Shown: one piece after another, positions 51,203 through 60,400 of the stretch
Layout: every line of letters begins with the position of its first letter
Numbering within the stretch: the stretch's first letter is position 1
Assembly (NCBI GenBank): GCA_021413965.1
Contig: JAIOPI010000025.1
Span: 1-64,000, forward strand
DNA: 64,000 bases
Origin: Lentisphaerota bacterium
Lineage (GTDB): Bacteria > Verrucomicrobiota > Kiritimatiellia > UBA8416 > JAIOPI01
Direction of reading: 5' to 3'
Translations under genes and position numbers: made by a program
Notes under the pieces: model-generated
Database searches by the model: none
What the model was told of the DNA's origin: nothing
What the model saw: the letters and a program-made list of their open reading frames with translations, nothing else

Positions 51203-52036
51203 GTGGGGCAACCCGTGGACGTCGCCTTTCTCGGACCGGAAGGAACATACTCGCATCTGGTGGCTGAAAAGCGCTTCGGGCGCACGGCACGCCTGAATCC
51301 CCTGCCCACCATTCTCGACGTTTGCCAGTATGTGGCGGACGGCCGGGGACGGCACGGCATCATCCCCATTGAGAACTCATCCGGCGGGGCCATACACGAG
51401 ACCGTGGACATTCTCATCGCCGGGGAACCGCGGGTCGTCATTCGCGAGGAGCTGAGCCTGATCGTCCATCTGGCCTTGCTGGGACGTCGCCGCAAGCCGA
51501 TCCGCACGCTCTTCTCGCACTTTGCGCCGCTCGATCATTGCGCGGGTTGGGTCCGCAAGCAGCTGCCGGGCGTGCAGAAGGAAGTGACGCCCAGCACCGC
51601 GACGGCGGCCCGACTGGCCGCCGAGCGTTCGGACGCCGCAGCGCTTGGCAGCCGCCGGCTGGCCTCCATGTACGGCCTCGACGTGCTCGTGTATCCGGTC
51701 GAGGCCGAGGTGCCCAACATCACGGCTTTCTTGTCCATCGGTGCGGGCCCGGGTCCGGCCGGCCATTCGCGCAAGACCACGCTGGCGGCCAAATTGCCCA
51801 ACCGGCCGGGCGCCCTGTGCACGTTCCTGGAAACGTTCCGCACGGCCGAGGTGAACTTGTCGCGCATCATTTCCCGCCCCGTCCGTGGCAGCCCTCGCGA
51901 ATATGCCTTCATGGTCGATATTGACGGTTCCCCGGCCCTCCCCCACGTGCGCCGCGCTTTGGCCGACGCCAAACGGACGTGTGTGGAGTTGCGAGTCGTG
52001 GGCGCGTACCCCGTGCGACGGCCGTACAAAAGCTAG
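51203..52036 (+). CDS. pheA: Prephenate dehydratase with ACT domain
   Basis: 277 residues, GTG start with GGAG upstream. It converts prephenate to phenylpyruvate for phenylalanine. The PDT domain opens VAFLGPEGTYSHLVAEKRFG and has PIENSSGGAIHETVD and STATAARLA. The catalytic TRF motif is TAF here (EVPNITAFLSIG), so the arginine is missing. The ACT domain (about 195-275) has RPGALCTFLETF and the ESRP-like SRIISRPVRG for Phe feedback. No chorismate mutase domain is fused. It is followed after 13 bases by a membrane protein gene. Confidence 0.88.
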   Translation: MGQPVDVAFLGPEGTYSHLVAEKRFGRTARLNPLPTILDVCQYVADGRGRHGIIPIENSSGGAIHETVDILIAGEPRVVIREELSLIVHLALLGRRRKPIRTLFSHFAPLDHCAGWVRKQLPGVQKEVTPSTATAARLAAERSDAAALGSRRLASMYGLDVLVYPVEAEVPNITAFLSIGAGPGPAGHSRKTTLAAKLPNRPGALCTFLETFRTAEVNLSRIISRPVRGSPREYAFMVDIDGSPALPHVRRALADAKRTCVELRVVGAYPVRRPYKS

Positions 52037-52049
52037 CCAAGAGGGCGCC

Positions 52050-52883
52050 ATGGAACTGATGATCGGCGAGGTTTTTCTCAAGGCGGCCATCCTCTGCGGC
52101 CTGCTGTACTTCATTGCGCGCCACGAGGCGGACTACAGCTTTCAGAAAGTGGCCATGGTCACGGCCGGCCTCATGCTCGGCTCGGTGCTGATTGATGCGG
52201 CCGTCAAACCCCATCTGGGACCATGGACGGCCATCATCCACGTGGCGTTCATTGCCTTCATGATCATGACCTTCTGCTGGATCACCTTCTGGAAATCGCT
52301 GGTCGTTGTGGTCGTCTATGTCGGCGTCCATTTTGCACTCGCCCTGCTTGGCGGCATGGCGCTGGGCTACCTGCACAAGGAGTCCAGCAAGTCCGCGGGC
52401 ATGGTCATGATGGGCGCCAACGAATCCGAGTTCAAAGAGATGCAGAGCATGATCAATGACAATGCCGAACGCGCCATGCGCCAGGCCGGTGCCGGCATGG
52501 AGGAAGCCGCCGGCGAGGCCGCCCCCGAACCGGCCGCGCCCGCCGTCGAGGAGGATCGCGCTCCCGCCTTGGCCGCACGTGTGGCCGACGCCACGCCTCC
52601 CCCCGCCCCCCCGGAGCCCGCCGCCGAGGCCGCCACGCCCGCCGCGGGTGAGGACGAATGGGTGACCGCCGAGAAATCGCTGGTCGTCGGCGGCATGGCT
52701 AGTGGCAGCCGCGGCGCACCAACCGTCTTCATCAACGGGCAGCTGCGCGAGGCCGGTGACGTCATTTCCGCGACCAGCCATGACCAGCTCTACCGTTGGC
52801 GCATCCTCAGCATCGGCGACAAGGGCGTTCGCCTGAAGCCCATCGACAAGCGCCCGGCGCCCATCGCCGTGCAGACGCCGTAG
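52050..52883 (+). CDS. Membrane protein with Ala/Pro linker and GspB/PulC-like C-terminal domain
   Basis: 277 residues from the ATG at 52050, with GAGGG upstream. Four hydrophobic helices lie in about 5-110 (for example VVVVVYVGVHFALALLGGMALG). Residues of about 150-205 are a flexible Ala/Pro/Glu-rich linker. The last 70 residues (TVFINGQLREAGDVIS, RWRILSIGDKGVRLKPID) resemble the small beta domain of secretion proteins GspB and PulC, in which a short peptide motif sets a value such as G-V-R-L. The family is not recognised; the function is unknown. Probably co-transcribed with pheA. Confidence 0.75.
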   Translation: MELMIGEVFLKAAILCGLLYFIARHEADYSFQKVAMVTAGLMLGSVLIDAAVKPHLGPWTAIIHVAFIAFMIMTFCWITFWKSLVVVVVYVGVHFALALLGGMALGYLHKESSKSAGMVMMGANESEFKEMQSMINDNAERAMRQAGAGMEEAAGEAAPEPAAPAVEEDRAPALAARVADATPPPAPPEPAAEAATPAAGEDEWVTAEKSLVVGGMASGSRGAPTVFINGQLREAGDVISATSHDQLYRWRILSIGDKGVRLKPIDKRPAPIAVQTP

Positions 52884-52899
52884 CCGCGCCGTCTGTGAC

Positions 52900-53003
52900 C
52901 ACCCACCCCGCCCGTTGGGCACCCCTCCTTGGGAGGGAATCTGGCCGACTCCTTCTCCCTTGATCCCCTCCACCGGAGGGGTGCCCAACGGGCGGGGTGG
53001 GTG
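52900..53003. repeat. Palindromic element with 29-bp perfect arms
   Basis: Arms 52900-52928 and 52975-53003 are perfect reverse complements, beginning CACCCACCCCGCCCG and ending GGCGGGGTGGGTG. The 46-base loop has its own small CCTCCTTGGGAGG hairpin. It lies between two co-directional genes, 16 bases after a stop codon. Its size and shape fit a dispersed intergenic palindrome or a mobile hairpin element. Confidence 0.85.
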
Positions 53004-53045
53004 CGGCACTGGCGCTTGGGCGGCGGGGTCTGCTAGAGTGTTCGC

Positions 53046-54317
53046 ATGATGCTTTACGAACGCGGTTCCGTGACCGACACCCTGGACGATCAGGCCCTGC
53101 GCGAAGGGCTGTACACTGCGCTGGACCGCCTGGGCAAGCGCCAGCGCGTGGTGGCCGTCCCGCCCGATATCACGCGCCTGCACTCGCACGCCGGCGATTT
53201 GACCCGCCATGCCCACGCCTATTACGGCGATGGCCTGATCGATGTCCTGCCGGCGGTGGGAACGCACAGCCCGATGACAGACCAGCAGATCGCGCACATG
53301 TTCGCCGGCGTGCCGCGCCACCTGTTCCGCGACCATGACTGGCGGAACGGAGTCACCGATCTGGGTGAGGTGCCTGCCGCATTTCTGCGCGACGTGTCCG
53401 GCGGCGCGGTCGACTATGCCTGGAAGTGCCAGATCGCCAACCTGCTGGCATCGCGCCGCCACGACCTGATTCTCTCCATCGGTCAGGTCGTGCCCCACGA
53501 GGTCGTGGGCATGGCCAACCACAACAAGAATCTCCTGATCGGGACGGGCGGCTCCGAGGCGATCCACAAGAGTCACTTCCTTGGCGCGGTGTATGGCATG
53601 GAGCGGATGATGGGGCGGGCAGACACCCCCGTGCGTCGCGTGCTCAATTACGCCACCGACCATTTCCTGGCGGGTTGGCCGATCGTCTGGGTGCAGACGG
53701 TGGTCGGGCGGGATGCGCGCGACGGGACGCTCAAGGTTCGCGGGCTGTTCATTGGCGACGGGTACGAATGCTTCGAGCGCGCCGCCGCGCTGGCGTTGCA
53801 GGTGAACTTCCAGATGCTCGACGAACCGCTGCGCAAGGTGGTGGTCTACCTGCAGCCCGACGAATACAAGAGCACGTGGCTGGGGAACAAGAGCGTGTAC
53901 CGCACCCGCATGGCCATCGCGGATGGCGGCGAACTCGTCGTCCTCGCGCCCGGGCTGCGCGAATTTGGGGAGGACCGGGCGATTGATGCCCTGATCCGCC
54001 GCCACGGCTATCTCAACACGCCGGGCGTGCTGGCGGCCGTGCAGCGCGATCCCGAGCTCGGGAACAACTTGAGTGCGGCCGCACACTTGATTCACGGCAC
54101 CTCGGAAGGTCGATTCACCATTACCTACTGCCCCGGGCACCTGACACAGCGCGAAATAGAAAGCGTGCATTACCGGTACGCGGATCTGCCGCACATGCTC
54201 AAGCGCTACAATCCGCAGCAGCTCGTGGACGGCTTCAACACCCTGCCCGATGGCGAACGGGTGTTCTACATCTCGAATCCCGGACTGGGGCTCTGGGCCC
54301 ACCGCAACCGGTTCTGA
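53046..54317 (+). CDS. LarA-family (DUF2088) racemase/epimerase-like protein
   Basis: 423 residues. The N-terminal domain has VAVPPDITRLHS and VGTHSPMT, matching the DDxTR and GTHR-type motifs that hold the nickel-pincer cofactor in lactate racemase. HEVVGMANHNKNLLIGTGG corresponds to the second His/Lys region. The C-terminal half contains IRRHGY and the HGTSEGRFTITYCP region. The exact LarA histidines are not all in canonical context, so substrate and cofactor use are uncertain. larB, larC and larE are not nearby. TAGAGT lies six bases before the ATG without a ribosome binding site, suggesting a leaderless mRNA. Confidence 0.78.
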   Translation: MMLYERGSVTDTLDDQALREGLYTALDRLGKRQRVVAVPPDITRLHSHAGDLTRHAHAYYGDGLIDVLPAVGTHSPMTDQQIAHMFAGVPRHLFRDHDWRNGVTDLGEVPAAFLRDVSGGAVDYAWKCQIANLLASRRHDLILSIGQVVPHEVVGMANHNKNLLIGTGGSEAIHKSHFLGAVYGMERMMGRADTPVRRVLNYATDHFLAGWPIVWVQTVVGRDARDGTLKVRGLFIGDGYECFERAAALALQVNFQMLDEPLRKVVVYLQPDEYKSTWLGNKSVYRTRMAIADGGELVVLAPGLREFGEDRAIDALIRRHGYLNTPGVLAAVQRDPELGNNLSAAAHLIHGTSEGRFTITYCPGHLTQREIESVHYRYADLPHMLKRYNPQQLVDGFNTLPDGERVFYISNPGLGLWAHRNRF

Positions 54318-54335
54318 AGCCGGGGGGGCTTCCGG

Positions 54336-54365
54336 TTGACCCCCTTACGCCAAACGCGGTACAAT
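54336..54365 (+). promoter_or_regulatory. Sigma-70 promoter of the giant beta-repeat gene
   Basis: TTGACC, 18 bases, TACAAT. The start point near 54372 gives a leader of about 75 bases. Confidence 0.6.
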
Positions 54366-54446
54366 GACCCATCATCTGAGGTGTCTTGAACCTCTGGCGT
54401 CGCAACTCTGCTAGCTACTCGCACCTAGCAGCGTGGAGATCATGTC

Positions 54447-57400
54447 ATGCTGAAACGTATCGATCGGCTCACCCTATCCCTACTCGTCTTCGTCCTATTC
54501 AGCCAACCTGCGCTGGCGGATACGATCATCAAAGCCAACAATGGCAACAACCTGAACCTCTCCACCAGTTGGGTGACGAATGGCCCCCCCACGCCCGCCG
54601 ACATCGGTCGATGGGACAACACCGTCGCCACCGCCGGCGTGAACACGGGTGCGCTGGGCGTGGACATGACGTGGGACGGCATCCAGTTCGTGAATCCGGC
54701 CGCCGCCACATGGACCGTGACCGGCGCAAATGTGCTGACCCTCGGCGCGTCTGGCATCGACATGGCCTCCGCCACCAAGAATCTCGCGCTGAACTGCGGC
54801 TTATCCCTGGGCGCGACGCAGCCCTGGACCGTGGCTTCGGCCCGCACGTTGAGCGTCGGCGGATCCGTGGCGGGTGCCGGAAGAATCATCAAAGCTGGGG
54901 CCGGAACCCTGACCCTCTCCGCCGCGAACAGCTTCTCGGGTGGACTTGAACTGGGTGGCGGCACCGTATCGATCAACGCGGATGCCGCGCTCGGCGATAC
55001 GGACGGGGACCTGGCGGTCACGGCCAACAGCACCCTCACCATCACCACGTCGGCCAATCTCCCGTCAAGCCGCACCGTAACGCTCAGCGCAGGGGCGACG
55101 GGCGATGTCAGCACGACGGTGAGCCCCGTGATCAGCGGTGCGGTCAGTGGCCCTGGCGCGTTGAGCAAGTCAGGAACTGGTACGCTGGCCCTGCTGGGAA
55201 GCAACAGCTACACCGGGGCCACCGTGATCATCGCGGGCGCCCTGCGCGCCGACGACGGCACCGGGCTTCCGTCCTCCAGCAACTTGCGGCTGGCAGGGGG
55301 CGTGTTTGAAGGTAACGGCGCGGCCACGTTCTCTCGGGCCCTTGGCACCGGGGCGGGCGAGGTCCAGTGGACCTCGGGCGGCGGATTCTCCGCGTCCAAC
55401 GGCACCTTGACCGTCAACCTGGGCGGTGCCGGGGCCGGCCTCGTCTGGGGAAGCACGGCGGGCTTCGTGCCGTCCTCCAGCCCGCTCATCTTCAGCCACG
55501 CCAATGCCGACAGCACCGTGCAATTCGAGAACCCCATCGACCTCAACGGCAGCGTGCGCACCATTCAAGTGGATAACGGCGGCGCGGATGCGGACGCGCG
55601 CCTGACGGGGGCCTTGAGCGGTGCCGGCGCGGGGCTCACCAAGACCGGCACCGGCCGGCTGGAACTGGATGGCACGCAGACGTTTGACGGCACGCTCTGG
55701 GTGCAGAACGGGGCCCTGCGGCTGGATACGATGACCGACAGCAGCCCCGGCTCCGGCACGCTTAAACTGGGGAACGCAACCACGACGGCCGAACTGGAGT
55801 ACACCGGAGACACGAACACCGTCGTCGCCCGCCCGATCGATCTCGCGGGCACCACGGGCGGGGCGCGGCTTACGGCCAACGGCGCGGGCACGCTGACGCT
55901 GACCGCCAATTTCACAGCCACCGGCGGGAATAACAAGGTCCTCACGCTGCAGGGCACCAACACCGACGCCAACACGATTGGCGGCGCGATCCCTGACAAC
56001 AGCGGCTCGTTCGTCACCCACCTCACCAAGGACGGCGCCGGCACCTGGGTGCTGGGCGGCACGAACACCTATACGGGCATTACCTCCATCAATGACGGCA
56101 CCCTGAAACTGGCAACGGGCAGCGCCCTTTCCGATGCCGGCACGTTGACGATCAATGGCGGCATCCTGGACCTCGGCGGCAACAGCGAATCCGTCAACGC
56201 GGTGACGCTGGTCGACGGCCTGATCACCAACGGCACGCTCACCGCCGGCACGGGATTCAACGCGCAGGCCGGAACGGTGAGTGCCACCCTGGCCGGCTCC
56301 GGGGTCACGCTGACCAAGACGGGCACGGGAGCGTTGGCCCTGACGGGCAGCAACACGTTCAGCGGCATCATGACCATCAGCAACGGCAAGGTCGTCGTCA
56401 CACACTTGAGCGACACGACCCCCGGAAGCGGACCTATCAAGCTTGGCAGCGGGAGCACCAGCGGCGAGTTGGAGTATGTCGGCGACACGGACGTCATCCT
56501 GGCCACGCGCGAGGTGCAACTCGGCGGCACCAGCGGCGATGGCATCCTGACGGTGAACGGCAGCGGCACGCTGACCGTCGCCTCGCAGTTGCGCAGCACT
56601 GCATCCAGCACCTCCGGGCACGGCCTGCAACTCGGCGGCGGCAACACCGGAGCCAACATCCTGGCGTCCGCCCTCACGAATTATGTCGCCAACGCCTCGC
56701 TGCTCATCAAGAGCGGTTCGGGGCGCTGGATCCTCACCGGCACCAACACCTACACCGGCACGACGACGATCAACGGCGGCACCCTGCAGGTCGGCAACGG
56801 CACCGACAGCGGCACGCTGGGCACCGGTGCGGTGACCGTGACGGCGCCAGGGGGCCTGGCCTTCAGCCGGTCGGATACGCTGATATCCTCCAATGCCATC
56901 AGTGGCACGGGCACGCTGACGCTGGATGGTGCGGGGACGCTGGTGCTGGCGGGCGCGACGACGCACAGCGGCCCCACCCTGCTCAACGTAGGGACCCTGC
57001 GCTACGGCGTCGCCAATGCCTTGCCCAGTGCCACCGCCGTGAGCAATGTGACGCTGCAGGCCGGGGCCACGCTCGACCTGGCCGGGTTCAACGGCACGAT
57101 CGCCGCCTTGAATGGGGCCGGCTTGGTTGATCTCTCCACGGGCACGGGGACGAACACGCTGACGCTGGGCAATAACAGCCAGCCCGGCACGTTCAGCGGA
57201 CGGATTCAGAACACCGCCGGCACGCTGGCGGTGACGAAAGCGGGCACCGGCACGCAAGTCCTCGACGGCACGAACGCCTTCGGCGGCAGCCTCACCATCA
57301 GTGGGGGTACGCTCGTGCTGGCCGGACTCAACAGCTACAGCGGGGACTCCTACGTGAGCGCCGCCGCCACGTTGCGGTTGGGTGCCGCGGATGTCATCCC

Positions 57401-60400
57401 GAACGGCCCGGGCAAGGGTGATGTGCTCCTGCAGACCACAAGCTGCATCCTGGATATGAATGGCTTCAGCGACACGATAAACGGCCTGCGCAGCAATGCC
57501 GGCGCACCCGCCGTCGATATCGTCAGTGCCGGCGGCAGCGTCACCCTCACCCTGGGCGACGAGCATACAACGGCCAGCTACGGTGGCGCCATTCGCAACA
57601 CGACGGGCACACTCTCCCTGACCAAGATCGGAAACGGGACACAGACACTCGCCGGCGCGAATTCGTACAGCGGGGACACGACCATCAGCGCCGGCAAGCT
57701 GGAAATCGCCGGCAGCACGAGCATCCCCAGCGGCGCCGGCAAGGGCAATGTGATCGTCGCCACCGGAGCGACCCTGGAGGTCAACGCCCCGCTGACAGTC
57801 AACGCGCTCTCGGGCGGCGGCACCGTGGATAACGATACGGTGACCATTCGCGTTCTCACGGTGGGGGCAAATGACCAGAGTGCCACCTTCAGCGGCACCC
57901 TCACCAACAGCGGGGCCGTGGCCTCGCTCGCCCTGACCAAGATCGGCACGGGAACTTTGGTGCTCACGGGTGATAACGGATATGGCGGCGCGACGACAAT
58001 CAGCGGCGGCACGCTGCAGATCGGCGATGGCGGGACGACCGGCAGCCTCGGGACGGGTGGCACCGCGAACAGCGGCGCACTGGTCATCAATCGCACGGGC
58101 ACCATCACCTACGGCGGCGTCATGTCGGGCACGGGAACACTGACCAAGACCGGGGCGGGCACGTTGGTGCTGGCCGGCGCCAGCACGTACTTCGGGAACA
58201 CAACCATCAGTGCGGGCACCGTGCGCGGAGGCGTGGCCAACTGCCTGCCCGGCGCCGTGTCGTCCGGCAGCGTGCAGATTGACCCCGGCGCGACGCTGGA
58301 CCTCGGCGGGTTCAATCAGTCGCTGGGCAGTCTCGCGGGGAGCGGTGCAGTCGACAATACGCTGGGCATCGGGACCTACACCTTAAGCGTTGGCATCAAC
58401 AACCAATCGACCTCCTTCAGCGGCGCGATCGGCAACACGTCTGGAACCGTCGCCTTCACCAAGACGGGCTCCGGCACACTCGTCTTGTCCGGCGCGCACA
58501 CCTATGGAGGCACCACCACAATCGCACTCGGGGCACTGAAGATTGGCGCGGCGAATGTCATTCCAAATGGACCGGGAAAAGGGGACGTCGCGGTCACCAC
58601 GGCCAACACCTGCATCCTCGATCTGGCCGGCTTCGACGAAACCATCAACGGGTTGACAGGCCTTGGCGTCGTCACCAACTCCACCGGCAGTTCCACGCTG
58701 ACCATCGGCGACGGCAATGCCACCGCCAGCGGGTCCGCCACGCTGCGCGACGGGGACGGGACGCTGGCCCTCACCAAAATTGGCAGCGGCACCCAGACGA
58801 TGAGCGGGACCAGCACCTACAGCGGTGACACCACCGTTAACAGCGGCACCTTGAAGCTTGGCGTGGCGACGGCCATTCCGAGCGGTCCAGGACGGGGAAA
58901 TCTGCACGTGGCGGCCGGCGCCGTCTTCGACATCAACACGCTGGCGACAACCCTGAATGGGCTCTGGGGCGCGGGTGTAGTGACCAACTCCTCGACGCTG
59001 GACAGCTTGACGGTCGGGGCCAATGACCAGAGCAGCACGTTCTCCGGTGGCATCGGGACGGCCATCACGCTGTTCAAGACCGGCACAGGCCAACTGACCC
59101 TCGCAGGTGCGAATACGCATAGCGGCGTGACCACCGTCCAGGGGGGTGTCCTCGCGGCGCAGCACGGCGCGGCGCTGGGGGGCACGGGGGGCGCCACCAT
59201 CGTCACCAACGGTGCGACGCTTGCCATCGAAAACGACATCCTGATTGGCGCCGAACCGCTGACGCTCTACGGCTCCGGCGTCACCAACAGCGGCGCGCTG
59301 CGCAGCACGGGCGCCAACACGTATGGCGGCACGATCACGCTGAACGCGGATAGCCGCCTCCAGTCCGATGCCCAGACCCTGACACTGGACGTGGCGTCCG
59401 GAAATGCCGTCAACGGCGCCGCGCGCACCCTGACGCTTGGCGGTGCCGGCGATATCGTCGTCGCCGATCCGATTTCCCTCACCACCGGCGCCCTCGTGAA
59501 GGATGGGGCCGGCAAGGCCACCGTGACCGCGACCAACAGCTACAGCGGCGGCACGACGGTGAATGGCGGCACGCTGCTGGTGAATAACGCCAGCGGCCAG
59601 GGCACCGGCTCCGGCACGGTCACCGTGAACGGCGGCGGCACGCTGGGCGGCACCGGATTCATCACGGGGACCGTCACCGTAAACAGCGGCGGCACGCTGT
59701 CCCCCGGCACGAGCGTGGGCGAACTGACCGTGGGCGGACTGACACTGGCGTCAGGCAGCGCGACCGTGATTGAATTCAACGGCGGGCCGGCCAATGACCG
59801 CATCGTCGTCACCGGCGCGAGCGGGCTGACGATCAACGGCGGCGGCGTTTACCTGTACGAGGAAGGATCGACGACACCCTGGACTCAACCGGGGGCATAC
59901 CGCCTGTTCCAATACAGCGGCGCGATCGGGGGCGTCGGCGCCGGCGCACTGAGCGTCTTGAATCCGCAGCCCGGCATGACCTACAGTTTCCGGACAGCCG
60001 CGGGTTGGGTGGAAGTCCTCGTCACCGGAGAATTGCCCTTGGTGTCCATCGGGCCGGCCAGCGTGATCGAGGGGAACAGCGGACTCACCGCGCTGGCATT
60101 CCCCGTCACGCTCACCAAAACCGGCACCGTCACCATCACCGGCACGTTCAGCACGGCTGACGGCACGGCCAGAGCCGCCACGGATTACTCGGCGGCGAAC
60201 AACGCGCCCTTCTCCATTCCTGCCGGTACGACGAGCGGGTCCATCGATGTTCAGGTGTACGGCGAAAACGCGTTCGAACTGGACGAGACCTTCACGATCA
60301 CCATCACGAGCATGACCAACGCCCTCCTGTTGGATGCCAGCGCCACCGGCACCATTCAGAACGACGACGCCTTTGCGAATGCCTGGTATGTGGACGATAC

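Noticed and set aside
51909..54302. Minus-strand frame of 797 codons across pheA end, membrane protein and LarA-like gene
   Set aside because: It crosses three plus-strand genes and the palindrome, and its translation resembles no family.
55170..57566. Minus-strand frame of 798 codons opposite the beta-repeat gene
   Set aside because: It is low-complexity antisense of repeated Gly/Thr codons.
54900..59700. Regularly repeated DNA looking at first like a tandem repeat or array
   Set aside because: The repeats are degenerate, in frame and encode PATR beta-strand units. There are no identical repeats with unique spacers, so it is not CRISPR.
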